Assembly (NCBI GenBank): GCA_017937485.1
Contig: JAGBDN010000050.1
Location: 1-64,000, forward strand
Length of the DNA stretch: 64,000 nucleotides
DNA from: Thermoguttaceae bacterium
Lineage (GTDB): Bacteria > Planctomycetota > Planctomycetia > Pirellulales > Thermoguttaceae
Direction: 5' to 3'
The first letter of the stretch is position 1; every line of letters starts with the position of its first letter. Positions 1 through 12,280 of this stretch are shown one piece after another. The position numbers were made by a program, and so were the translations under genes. Under the pieces are notes generated by a model. That model was not told where the DNA came from. It did no database searches and saw only the letters and a program-made list of their open reading frames with translations.

Positions 1-3119
<3,119 letters not shown>

Positions 3120-3184
3120 TTGCCGCCGTTTGACGCGGCGTCGCGAGTAAGCGGCGCCGACGTCGACGCGTCGCAAGCGATTTG

Positions 3185-3218
3185 CCCGGTTGTTCCGTCA
3201 AGGCGACCGGGTTTTTTT
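3185..3218 (+). terminator. Rho-independent terminator of carB
   Basis: Six-base stem CCCGGT (3185-3190) pairs with ACCGGG (3206-3211) and is followed directly by seven T (3212-3218). It lies 66 bases after the carB stop and before the protease gene. Confidence 0.75.
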
Positions 3219-3282
3219 GTCGTTTTTTCAGGCGTCGCGAAAAATTTGACGTTTTTCGGTCGCCAAACGCGAAAAAGCGCGT

Positions 3283-3288
3283 ATAATA
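3283..3288 (+). promoter_or_regulatory. Candidate -10 box (TATAAT) upstream of the YugP-like gene
   Basis: A perfect TATAAT lies between the carB terminator and the protease gene. The nearest -35-like TTGACG (3247-3252) is 30 bases away, too far for a standard sigma-70 spacer, so only the -10 element is supported. Confidence 0.35.
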
Positions 3289-3401
3289 TATTAATGAGAA
3301 GCGGCGAGTTTTGCGCCGCGTCGACGGACAACGAAACAATGAAACGGCGGGCGAACGACCGCGACGGAAACGACGCCGTTAAAGAAGATAGGAGAGAAGC
3401 G

Positions 3402-4076
3402 TTGGCGCTTTATTTGCTTTTTATTATTCCGCCGATGATTTTGGCGATGATTGCGCAGGGGTTGGTTTCGTCGCGGTACGCTAGCGCGAAGCAAGTTCCC
3501 GCGTCGCTGACCGGGGCCGCCGCGGCGCGGCGCGTTTTGGATTCCGCCGGACTGCAAGCCGTTGAAATCGAACGAGTTCCGGGACATTTGACCGATCATT
3601 ACGACCCGAGCGCGAAGGTGTTGCGGTTGAGCGACGAAGTATACGACGGGCGGAATTTGGCGGCGATCGGGATCGCGGCGCACGAAGCCGGGCACGCGAT
3701 TCAGGACGCGAAGCGTTACGCGCCGATGGTCTTGCGGCAGTTGGCGGTTCCGGCGGCGTCGTTCGGCAGCAACTCGGCGTTTTTGTTGATTATTTTGGGC
3801 GCGGCGATGAACGCGGCGGGCCTGATTTTGGCGGGCGTCGTTTGCTTCGGCTTGGTCGCGGCGTTCCAAATTATCAACTTGCCGGTCGAGTTCAACGCGA
3901 GTTCGCGGGCGAAAGAGCGTTTGGCGACGCTCGGTTTCGTCGGGCCGCAAGAGGGGCCGATCGTCCGAGGCGTGTTGAACGCCGCCGCGCTAACTTACGT
4001 CGCCGCAATGCTTTCCGCGCTTATGACGTTCCTTTATTACGCGCTGATGTTTTTCGGCGGTTCGCGGGACGAGTAA
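3402..4076 (+). CDS. YugP-like membrane zinc metallopeptidase
   Basis: Predicted integral-membrane neutral zinc peptidase of the YugP/Zn_peptidase_2 family, 224 residues, matching the family's usual length. The zinc motif HEAGH sits at residues 94-98 (AAHEAGHAIQDA). Hydrophobic segments lie at residues 2-20, about 128-165 and 195-218, placing it in the cytoplasmic membrane. I chose the TTG at 3402 because AGGAGA lies six bases upstream and translation then begins MALYLLFIIPPMILA, the usual hydrophobic family N-terminus. An in-frame ATG at 3339 would add 21 charged residues and has no good ribosome site. It stands alone after the carB terminator. Substrates of this family are largely unknown. 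Confidence 0.88.
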   Translation: MALYLLFIIPPMILAMIAQGLVSSRYASAKQVPASLTGAAAARRVLDSAGLQAVEIERVPGHLTDHYDPSAKVLRLSDEVYDGRNLAAIGIAAHEAGHAIQDAKRYAPMVLRQLAVPAASFGSNSAFLLIILGAAMNAAGLILAGVVCFGLVAAFQIINLPVEFNASSRAKERLATLGFVGPQEGPIVRGVLNAAALTYVAAMLSALMTFLYYALMFFGGSRDE

Positions 4077-4285
4077 GACGAACAATTTTGAAATCGACGG
4101 CGCGATTTTGGCTAACGTTAAGCGCCGATTCGACCGATATTAAAGACGTTCGGCGAAGCGCAAACGCGTCGTCGAGCGTCGTTTTGTTTTCGAGCGCGAT
4201 TGGCGAGACCGCTCGACGCAACTTATTGAAAATAAAGATTTGCGCGTCGTTCTTCCGGCGCGTTTAGCCGACCGAGGAGGGCGCG

Positions 4286-7200
4286 ATGCGCGACCGATTT
4301 TCCGTCGACCGTTCTATTTTCCGTTCTTTCCGTTCGACGTTAGGCGCGAAGTTAACGCCGAAAATACCGGCGAGGCGCAGGTTGGCGTTCGACGCGTTGG
4401 AAGAGCGAACGCTTTTAAGCGCGGTCGGTTGGAGCGACGCCGCGTCGGAAGGGAAAACCGCTTTAACGTCGGAGGTTAGCGTCGCCGACGAATGCGTCCT
4501 CGTCGATCGTTTTGATATCGAGCTTGAAGTTCTTGAAAGCGGCGCCGCGCGTTACGTAACGCAAACCGGCGTTCGTTACTCGACGTCGACGTCGTATTGC
4601 GCGGTTCCCGATCCGGTTTATCTTGACCTTCTCGACCGAGCGTTGACGCGCTGGGAGGAGGTTATCGCGTTGGGAACGCCCGACGTCGAGGGCGTTCCCA
4701 GCGCGACGGAGGATGAAAGCGAAACGACGCGAGACGTCGACGATATTTATATAACGTTTGGATTTTCCGATTCTTACGCGTCGGCGAGCGCGGGTCTCGG
4801 ATCGGCTTACGACTACGCTTGGCGCCGCGACGACGGCGAAGGGCTTCCGGCGACCGGGTCGTTGATTTTTAACGCGAAATACTTTGCCGCGAACCCTTCG
4901 GAAACGGTGCGAAACGTTTTTTACAACACCGCGTTGCACGAGCTGGGACACGCGCTCGGTTACAACTTGACGACGTTGAAAGCCGAGGGGCTCGTTGTCG
5001 AGTCGAGCGACGCGCCCCTTGAACTCGACGCTCTTTTTAACGACCGAGATTATTGGTTTTACGTCGGCGAGAACGGCGTCGAACGTTGGCGAGCGACGTA
5101 CCCGAACGAATTGACCGACCGTTCGCCGCTTGGGTTTGCGATGGAAACCGCGTCGGCGAACGGGACTTTCGGAACGCACCCAAGCGCCGCTTACGGAACG
5201 TTTTACGCGAATATCGGCGGTCGCGACGGAATGACGTATTCGATTTCGACGACCTACGAAGCGACGATAACGGCGACAACGCTCGGCGTTCTTGAAGATT
5301 TGGGCTATACGGTCGATTACGACTTCGCCGACGCGGTCAATTCGCCGATTCCAACGTCTTTAACGGCGGAGGTTTGCGGCGCGTCGGTTCGTTTGAATTG
5401 GGAGAAGTCGACCGGCGATTTTTCGGCGAAAGTTTCGTCGGCGTCGCCCGCGACCTATACCGTCGAACGTCGCGACGCGTCGAACGAAAATTCCGTTTGG
5501 ACGGCGATAGCGACCGGCGTCGACGGGACGTCGTATGTCGACGCGTCGGTCGAACCCGGCGCGACGTATCGTTACCGCGTCGTCGCGAACGACGTTTTTT
5601 CGGCGGTCGACGTCGGCTTGTTCGAAGCGTCGGCGGGAGAACGCTTTAGTTGGGAATCGGACGGCGTTATGTTCCAAATTTACGCGCTTGTCGGGAACGG
5701 TTCGAACGGCGTCGTTTGGAAGTCGCAAGGGACGACGCGCGAACAATTTTGGACCGCGAATAGTTTTTCGGCGGCGCCCGGAACCGGCGCGACGCTTTAT
5801 CGCGTCGTAGAAGTCGGCGCCGACGTCGACGCGACGGCGCCAAGTCGCGCGATTACCGTCGAGATTGCCGACGACGCGGATTCGTTCGTTCCGCAAGGAT
5901 ACTCGGCGACCGATTGGAACGCGCTGAAACGCTTCTTGGAAACGACCGATTCGCAAGGAGTTAAGAACGGAAAGAAAGTAAGCGCGCTGTACGGCGCCGG
6001 TTTCCTCGACGAGACGCCCGGCGTCGTTTGGAAAGCGGACGCGACCGGCGTTAAGCGCGCGACGGCGATTTCTTGGCCGAATCTCGGTTTTGTTGGAAGT
6101 CTCGATTTAACGGGACTTAGCGCGTTAAAACGGCTCGACGTTTCCGGGAACGCGTTAACCGGCTTGACGCTCGATTCGCCCGTGTTGACGGAGCTTAACG
6201 TCGCCGATAACGCGTTGTCGACGCTTGATTTGGCGAATCTTTCGGCGCTCGAGTCGCTCCGTTGCGCGGCGAACTCCTTGACGGAAATCGATTTGTCGCA
6301 AAACGCCGCCTTGATTTATTGCGACGTTTCGTTCAACGACTTGACGTCGCTCGACTTGCGCGTCGCGAAAGAGTTGACGACGTTAAAGTGCGCGGGCGCC
6401 GCGTTGAAAACGCTGGATTTAACGGAAAACGCGTCGTTGCGAACGGCGATTCTTTGGAACGCGGCGCTGTCAAAAGTTGTTTTGCCGCAAGGGTTTAGCG
6501 GAGTCGTCGACTTGTCGGACGCGCAAACCACGGAGGGTGTTTTGGCGGCGATTCGTTGGGAAGACGCCGACGGCGCGCTCGACGGCGACTTTGTTCGAAC
6601 GTTCGCCGGCAAGAGCGCGACGGCGACGCTCGAAACGCTCGACGGCGCGACGTCGCAAAAAATCGATTTTAGCGTCGCGACCGTTCCCGTTTTATCGGCT
6701 CCAACCGATTGGAGCGTCGGCGTTTACGCGAACGGTCGGCTCGAAACAAATTGGAACGACGCGGCGATTGGGGAAGTCGGTTACAAGGTTTGGTATCGAA
6801 TTGGCGACGGCGCTTGGCGGTTGGCGGCGACGTTGAACTCGTCGGAAACGGTTTCGGCGACGTCGGGTAATAAAGTCGAGCGCGTCGCGACGAGCGTCCG
6901 TTCGGGAAACGTTTATTCCTTTAAAATTTGCGCGTTTGCGTTCGACGCGGCGGGGAACGAAATCCTTTCGGAACCGTTGGTCGCGACGTTCGAGCCCGAC
7001 GCGGCGCCGCCGGTTATATCGCTAAGCGGAGCGTTGGGCGTCGGCGGAACGGTTTTCGCGTCGGTCGAGTCGGGCGGCGTTGAAGCGACGCAAGTCGCCG
7101 AATATCAATGGTTCCGTATTGATTCGCAAGGAAACGAAACGGCGATCGACGGCGCGAACGAAGCGACGTACCGCCCGACGAACGCCGACGTCGGGTTCCG

Positions 7201-8011
7201 CTTGCGAGTCGAAGCGCGAGTCGCAAACGAAACTGCCGCAACGGTTTCAAGCGCAAGCGTCGTCGACGCGGAGACGCTTCCGGCGCAACCGAGCGATTTC
7301 CAATTTGGCGCTTTCGTCGACGGTCGGCTCGAAACGAGTTGGCGCGACGAAGCGGTAAACGAAGACGGTTACAAGGTTTATTATCGCGTCGACGGCGGCG
7401 AATGGCGGCTCGCGGCGACGTTAAAATCGACGGAAACGGTTTCAGCGACGTCGGGTAATATCGTCGAGCGCGTCGCGACGAAAGTGCGCCCGGAAAGCGT
7501 TTATTCGTTTCGGGTTAGCGCGTTCGTCGTCGACGCGGCGGGGAACGAAATCGAATCGCTTCCGCTCGAAGCGACTTGGCGCGTTGATTCGGAAACGGCG
7601 CGACTCGCCGCGCCGTCGGCGTTTGCGCCTGGCGAGTACGACGCGGCGTCTCGAACGCTTCCGCTCTCTTGGGGCGCGGTCGACGGAGCGCTTGGGTACG
7701 AAGTCGAGTATCGAGATTCGAGCGACGGCGGCGCGACTTGGCGTCGCGATTGGACGTTGGCGCAAAAAACGACGGCGACCGAGCGGACGGCGACGGCGGT
7801 TTACGCGAATTACCGTTACGAGTTCCGCGTTCGAGCGTTCGGAGCGGGGGGCGCGGTTTCCGATTGGACGGCGATTTCTTTCGCCGCGTCGGAGGTAAAT
7901 ATTGAAAATGAAGGAGATCGCGAAACGACGGCGTTGGCGGCGGCTCTTCTCGACGCGTTCTTTGCTTCCGACGAGGAAAGAGGCGGCGTTTGGGGAACCG
8001 ACCTTTTCTAA
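4286..8011 (+). CDS. Large exported LEPR-XLL-type surface protein with metalloprotease-like, LRR and Fn3-like parts
   Basis: A 1241-residue planctomycete surface or secreted protein of unknown role. A basic N-terminus (1-32) leads into LAFDALEERTLLSAV (33-47), the motif that marks many exported planctomycete giants. Residues about 70-350 resemble a matrixin/metzincin fold with HELGH at 218-222. The expected third zinc ligand of HExxHxxGxxH is Leu here (HELGHALGYNL), so activity is doubtful. A fibronectin-like unit spans about 355-445. Residues 604-738 hold leucine-rich repeats of SDS22/internalin spacing (LDLTGLSALKRLDVSGNALT). Two near-identical Fn3-like units follow (NGRLETNWNDAAIGEVGYKV and DGRLETSWRDEAVNEDGYKV) around an Ig-like segment, then a last Fn3-like unit. 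The ATG at 4286 has GGAGGG upstream. A terminator follows. Adhesion or degradation of host or algal polymers is a guess from architecture. Confidence 0.85.
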   Translation: MRDRFSVDRSIFRSFRSTLGAKLTPKIPARRRLAFDALEERTLLSAVGWSDAASEGKTALTSEVSVADECVLVDRFDIELEVLESGAARYVTQTGVRYSTSTSYCAVPDPVYLDLLDRALTRWEEVIALGTPDVEGVPSATEDESETTRDVDDIYITFGFSDSYASASAGLGSAYDYAWRRDDGEGLPATGSLIFNAKYFAANPSETVRNVFYNTALHELGHALGYNLTTLKAEGLVVESSDAPLELDALFNDRDYWFYVGENGVERWRATYPNELTDRSPLGFAMETASANGTFGTHPSAAYGTFYANIGGRDGMTYSISTTYEATITATTLGVLEDLGYTVDYDFADAVNSPIPTSLTAEVCGASVRLNWEKSTGDFSAKVSSASPATYTVERRDASNENSVWTAIATGVDGTSYVDASVEPGATYRYRVVANDVFSAVDVGLFEASAGERFSWESDGVMFQIYALVGNGSNGVVWKSQGTTREQFWTANSFSAAPGTGATLYRVVEVGADVDATAPSRAITVEIADDADSFVPQGYSATDWNALKRFLETTDSQGVKNGKKVSALYGAGFLDETPGVVWKADATGVKRATAISWPNLGFVGSLDLTGLSALKRLDVSGNALTGLTLDSPVLTELNVADNALSTLDLANLSALESLRCAANSLTEIDLSQNAALIYCDVSFNDLTSLDLRVAKELTTLKCAGAALKTLDLTENASLRTAILWNAALSKVVLPQGFSGVVDLSDAQTTEGVLAAIRWEDADGALDGDFVRTFAGKSATATLETLDGATSQKIDFSVATVPVLSAPTDWSVGVYANGRLETNWNDAAIGEVGYKVWYRIGDGAWRLAATLNSSETVSATSGNKVERVATSVRSGNVYSFKICAFAFDAAGNEILSEPLVATFEPDAAPPVISLSGALGVGGTVFASVESGGVEATQVAEYQWFRIDSQGNETAIDGANEATYRPTNADVGFRLRVEARVANETAATVSSASVVDAETLPAQPSDFQFGAFVDGRLETSWRDEAVNEDGYKVYYRVDGGEWRLAATLKSTETVSATSGNIVERVATKVRPESVYSFRVSAFVVDAAGNEIESLPLEATWRVDSETARLAAPSAFAPGEYDAASRTLPLSWGAVDGALGYEVEYRDSSDGGATWRRDWTLAQKTTATERTATAVYANYRYEFRVRAFGAGGAVSDWTAISFAASEVNIENEGDRETTALAAALLDAFFASDEERGGVWGTDLF

Positions 8012-8060
8012 TCTTCAATAAAAAAACTAACCGATTGTTCAAACAGCGGTTGCGTTAGAA

Positions 8061-8100
8061 GAACGCCGTTTTCGGAGATTGAAAGCGGCGTTCTTTTTTT
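8061..8100 (+). terminator. Rho-independent terminator of the LEPR-XLL gene
   Basis: Perfect eight-base stem GAACGCCG (8061-8068) / CGGCGTTC (8086-8093) followed by a T run to 8100, 50 bases after the stop. Confidence 0.85.
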
Positions 8101-8151
8101 GACGCCTCTTATGACGTTTTTCGCTAATTTTGAAAATTTTCAAAAAAAGTC

Positions 8152-8179
8152 TTAACAGTTCGCAAATCGGGAGTATTAT
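8152..8179 (+). promoter_or_regulatory. Promoter of the CODH-like locus
   Basis: TTAACA (8152-8157), a 16-base spacer and TATTAT (8174-8179) in an AT-rich stretch, about 105 bases before the cooS-like ATG. A good ribosome site (GAAGGGAGAG) precedes the start at 8284. The control region therefore looks intact although the genes behind it do not. Confidence 0.6.
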
Positions 8180-8283
8180 TCTTATGTTTACTTGGATAGT
8201 AGAGTATTTGGATTGAGATAAGAGTTTTTAAGTTGTTAAAATAAAACGTTTAAGAAGCCAAAAAAGAGAAGGGAGAGCGTTCA

Positions 8284-10352
8284 ATGACCGAAGAGCGCGC
8301 CGCCGAAGAACGCGGCGAACATAACGACGCGCCGCATTTTCATTCCCAGCGAACCCCTGATCGGCTTTGACGAACACGGGATTTCAACCGTTACGCTGCG
8401 CGCGGAATACGGGAACGACGGCGACGCTCCGGCGGCGTTCGTCCGCGATTATACGAAGGCGGTCGCGGAGTATCGTAAAACGTTCCCGACGAAGCGCGAC
8501 GTTCTCGAAAAAACGCCCGATCCGGCCGTTCGCGAAACGCTTTTGCGCGCCGAACAACTTGGATTCGACGTCGCGTTCGATCGGTTCGACCGCCAAAAAC
8601 CGCAATGCGGCTTCGGCTTGGCCGGCGTCTGTTGTAAAATCTGCAATATGGGGCCTTGCCGCGTGACCGAGAAGGCGCCGCGCGGCGTTTGCGGGGCCGA
8701 CGCCGACTTGATCGTCGCGCGAAATTTGCTTCGAGCGACCGCGGCCGGAACGGCGCAACACGGGGCGCGCGCTCGCGAAACGATTTTAGCGTTAAAATGG
8801 GCGGCGCAAGGAAAACTCGATCTTCCTATCTTGGGTGCGCAAAAGGTTTTAGCGACTGAGAAAGCGTTCGGAATCGAGGCGGAAGGGCGAGCGCTAAACG
8901 TCGTCGTCGATCTGGCGGACGCGTTGCTCGACGACCAGTCGCGAGCCGAGCGATTTTAAAACGATCGCGGCCTGCGCTCCTCCGGAACGACGCCAAGTTT
9001 GGAAAGCGCTTGATATTATTCCGATTAGCGCGTATCACGAAGTTTTCGAAGCGTTGCGTCAAACCGACCGCGGCGTCGACGGCGATTGGGAAAGCGTTAT
9101 GCGGCAATACTTGCGTTGCGGATTGGCGTTCGCGTTTTCCGGCGTCGTCGGAGCGAATATTGCGACGGACTGTCTTTTTGGCGTCGGCGACCGCGCGACG
9201 TCGAAAGTCAACCTTGGCGCGCTCGAAAAGGGATACGTTAACATCGCCGTTCACGGGCGCTTACCGCTGTTGGTCAGTCAAATCGTCGAGGTCGGGCGGA
9301 GCGAGGAAATGGTCGCGTTGGCCCGTTCGAAAGGGGCGAAAGGAATCCGATTTTACGGAATTTGCTGTTCCGGACTGGCGGCGATGTACCGTTACGGCGG
9401 CGTGATTCCGCTTTCGAACGCGCTTTCGGCCGAGTTGGTTCTCGGAACCGGCGCGCTCGACCTTTGGGGCGCCGACGTGCAGGACGTTTTTCCAGCGGTT
9501 ATGGACGTCGCTAAGCGCTTTAAAACAACGGTGATAACGACGAGCGCGTCGGCAAGGTTGCCGGGCGCCGAGCGATTCGAGTACGACCGCAAGCATTCGA
9601 ACGTCGCCGAAACGAAAGCGTTGGCGGAAAAGATTGTGCGACGCGGCGTCGAAAGTTTTGTAAATCGCCGCGGCTTAACGGTTTACATTCCGCCTTATGA
9701 AGTCGAAGCGGAGGTCGGTTTTTCCGTCGAGTACGTCGCCAAGCGATTCGGAAGTTTTCGTCCGTTGGCCGAGGCGATTCGCGACGGAAGGATTCTCGGC
9801 GTCGTCAATATGGTCGGTTGCAATAATCCTAAGGTGTTGTACGAAAAGACGATAATCGACGTCGCCGACGTTTTGCTCGAAAACGGCGTCCTGATTTTGA
9901 CGAACGGTTGCGCGTCTTTCCCGTTGATGAAATTGGGGTATTGCAACGTTTCGGCGCTAAGTCGGACGAACGAAAGTTTGCGCGAGTTTTTGTCGCCGGA
10001 CTTGCCGCCCGTTTGGCACGTCGGCGAACGCGTCGACAACGCGCGGTCGAGCGGAATTTTTGCGGGCGTCGCAAACTTATTGAAGAAAAGATTTTCCGCG
10101 TTGCCGTTTGCGTTCGCTTCGCCGGAATGGGGGAACGAAAAAGGAATCGGCGCGTCGCTCGGTTTTCGACTGTTGGGCGTGAATTCGTACCGCTGCGTCG
10201 AGGCGCAAATTCACGGCTCGCGCAAAGTTATCGAATTTTTGAAGGAAGGAACGAAGGCGACTTTGGGCTCCGCGATGTATGTCGACGTCGACCCGGTCGC
10301 GCTCGGACGCAAAATCGTCGACGACTTGAAGGCGAAAAGGAAAAAGCTTTAG
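8284..10352 (+). pseudogene. cooS: Anaerobic Ni-CO dehydrogenase catalytic subunit homologue, two frame breaks and a degenerate C-cluster
   Basis: CooS oxidises CO to CO2 at a Ni-Fe-S C-cluster. The coding signal uses three frames. Frame 1 runs from ATG 8284 (MTEERAAEE) to about 8340. Frame 2 runs from IPSEPLIGFDEHG to about 8941 and holds the B/D-cluster motif CGFGLAGVCCKICNMGPCR. Frame 3 runs from EPSDFKTIAACAPPERR to 10352. Each break is explained by one extra base. Joined, it would give about 688 residues, slightly longer than usual. Known C-cluster ligands, by position in the family: His in AVHGR (9252), Cys in GICCSG (9366), Cys in VGCNNPK and Cys in TNGCAS are present. The Cys of the usual VQC is Asp (9483-9485, VQDVFP). 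The nickel-ligating Cys of GSCVD is Arg (10029-10031, GERVDNAR). The Lys of the C-terminal region (PEWGNEKGIG) is kept. CO chemistry is therefore unlikely even if the frame breaks are sequencing errors. Confidence 0.85.
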
Positions 10353-10435
10353 GTTGGGATTAACGACGAAATTTAAACGCGCAACCGGATAAAAGAGCAG
10401 AGGTTGCGATGGAAATTGAAAGGAGGTTCAACGCG

Positions 10436-11341
10436 ATGAAAATAATAAGGAAACGTTGGGCGATCGCGCTACTTGGCGTCGTTGTGTTGGGATTGGCGTC
10501 TTGCTCGCGGCGGGGCGAAGAAGCGGACTTGCGACCGAGCGTCAAAATCGCCTATTTGCCGATCACGCGCGCGCTTCCGGTTTTCGAAACGGCGGAAGCG
10601 TCGGCGAACGGAGGCGACTTAAACGTCGAATTGGTAAAGTTTGGCTCTTGGCCGGAACTGCTAGACGCGTTAAATTCCAGGCGCGTCGACGGGGCTTCGG
10701 TCTTGATCGAGCTGGCGATGAAAGCGAAGGAACGCGGCGTCGGGCTCAAAGCGGTCGCGCTTGGGCGCCGAGACGGAAACGTCGCGATCGTTTCGAAAGC
10801 GATCGAGTCGGCCGCCGACCTGAAAGGAAAGACCGTCGCGATTCCGCGTCGTCGGTTGTCGCACTTTATTTTAACGTTGGAAGCGCAGGCGACCGCCGGA
10901 CTTAGCGTCGACGACGTTAAGTTGGTCGAGCCGGCTCCGCCGGAAATGCCGGCCGCGCTCGCCGGCGGGCAAATCGACGCTTATTGCGTCGCGGAACCCT
11001 TTGGCGCGAAAGCGGTTACGCTCGACGTTGGGAGACCGCTTTTCAAATCGGAAGAGCTTTGGGCCGATTCGCTTTGCCGCGGGCTTGTTTTGACGGAACA
11101 ATTTATCGACGAACGCTCGGAGGACGCGAAAAAGTTCGTCGAAAATTACAAAGCGGCCGGGCGCTGTTTGACGAAGGAACGTTCGCAAGTTGTGGCTAAA
11201 AATATCTTAGCGCGGATGAGAAAACGCTGAAACTGCCGCTCGAATGGATTCGTTACGACGATCGGCTTAACCGGACTCGCGCTCGACTCGGCGATAAAGG
11301 TTGTGGAAAAACGACTTCTGAAAGCGCGGGGGACAAAATGA
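10436..11341 (+). pseudogene. SsuA/TauA-type ABC substrate-binding lipoprotein, locally frame-disrupted near the 3' end
   Basis: Periplasmic binding lipoprotein of the nitrate/sulfonate/bicarbonate transporter type. The ATG at 10436 has AGGAGG upstream. The signal ends in a lipobox (GLASC, Cys about residue 23), followed by VKIAYLPITRALP and a type-2 binding-protein fold to GRCLTKERSQVVAKNILA. At 11213-11216 the frame breaks: the original frame gives RMRKR and a stop at 11228-11230, while the next frame gives DEKTLKLPLEWIRYDD, a typical family continuation. At about 11258-11261 the original frame returns as IGLTGLALDSAIKVVEKRL and ends in TGA at 11339-11341, overlapping the ATPase start (ATGA). 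So one base lost and one gained have shifted about 45 bases and introduced a stop. It follows the cooS-like gene by 83 bases. The ligand is unknown. Confidence 0.8.
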
Positions 11342-12114
11342 CGCATATTGAAATTCGAAACGCGAGCAAGACGTTTCAACGAAACGGGCGGAAGTTCGCG
11401 GCGTTTAAAAACGTGTCGCTAACCGTTGAGCGCGGGGAGTTTATCTGCCTGCTTGGGCCTTCAGGACGCGGCAAAAGCACGTTGCTCAACGCGTTGGCCG
11501 GGGTTGAATCCGCGACCGAAGGCGTCGTAACGATCGACGGCGAGACGCCGAAAGCGCCGTCGGTTCGATACGTAACGATTTTCCAAAATTACGGGCTCTT
11601 GCCTTGGCGAATCGTCCGCAAAAATGTCGAACTCGGTTTGGAAGCGTTAAAGACGCCGAAAAAAACGCGGCGCGAAATCGCCGAAAAATATATCGAACTC
11701 GTTGGATTATCGGAAGTTAAGAACGAGTATCCGAGCCGTTTGTCCGGCGGTATGCGCCAACGTGTCGCTATCGCTCGCGCCTTGGCGGTCGACCCGGAAG
11801 TTTTGTTTATGGACGAGCCGTTCGGCGCGCTCGACCCCGTCGTGAGAATGAAATTGCAAGACGATATTCTAAAAATCGTAAAACAAGAGCGCAAAACGGC
11901 GATTTTGGTAACGCACGACGTCGAGGAAGCCGCGTATTTGGCCGACCGCGTCGTCGTGACGACGCCGAATCCGGGGCGAATTAAGAAAATTGTAACGCCG
12001 CCGACGCCGGCGGGACGGCGCGACCGAGCGAGCGTCGATTTTCTTTTGACGCGGGACAAAATTTTCGAAATTTTGCGAACGAAGTCAAGCGAGAACGTCG
12101 ATTACGTTATTTAA
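11338..12114 (+). CDS. ABC transporter ATP-binding protein, SsuB/TauB type
   Basis: 258-residue ATPase of the nitrate/sulfonate/bicarbonate importer family. Walker A GPSGRGKST is at 40-48, Q-loop in TIFQNYGLLPW, signature LSGGMRQRVAIARALA, Walker B VLFMDEPFGALDP, and switch His in VTHDVEEA. All catalytic motifs are intact. Its ATG overlaps the TGA of the binding-protein gene (ATGA, translational coupling). A membrane permease is normally encoded beside these two genes, but no such open frame exists between 10352 and 12281. The ATPase must therefore be orphaned or use a permease from elsewhere. A hairpin and T-rich tract follow at 12198. Confidence 0.93.
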   Translation: MTHIEIRNASKTFQRNGRKFAAFKNVSLTVERGEFICLLGPSGRGKSTLLNALAGVESATEGVVTIDGETPKAPSVRYVTIFQNYGLLPWRIVRKNVELGLEALKTPKKTRREIAEKYIELVGLSEVKNEYPSRLSGGMRQRVAIARALAVDPEVLFMDEPFGALDPVVRMKLQDDILKIVKQERKTAILVTHDVEEAAYLADRVVVTTPNPGRIKKIVTPPTPAGRRDRASVDFLLTRDKIFEILRTKSSENVDYVI

Positions 12115-12197
12115 CGTTGGCTCGACGTCGAGCGGTTGCAAAACAGCGGCGGCAATTTGTCGTTGAACGGAAGCCGCTTTAAATAAACCCGTCGACG

Positions 12198-12244
12198 AAC
12201 GCGCCGTTCGACCGAATGTTAGGTCGGCGGCGCGTTTGTTTTGG
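12198..12244 (+). terminator. Terminator after the ABC ATPase
   Basis: Long imperfect stem: AACGCGCCG then CGACC (12198-12213) pairs with GGTCG then CGGCGCGTT (12222-12236), followed by TTGTTTT. It lies between the convergent ATPase and fmt genes. Confidence 0.6.
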
Positions 12245-12280
12245 CGGAGTCGTTGTTTTAAGTCGTTTGTTGGAAAATGG

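Noticed and set aside
8543..8959. The two cooS-like open frames as separate proteins or a programmed frameshift product
   Set aside because: They are consecutive parts of one conserved domain order. There are two breaks plus two in the next gene, and none shows a convincing slippery site with a pseudoknot, so decay or error explains them better.
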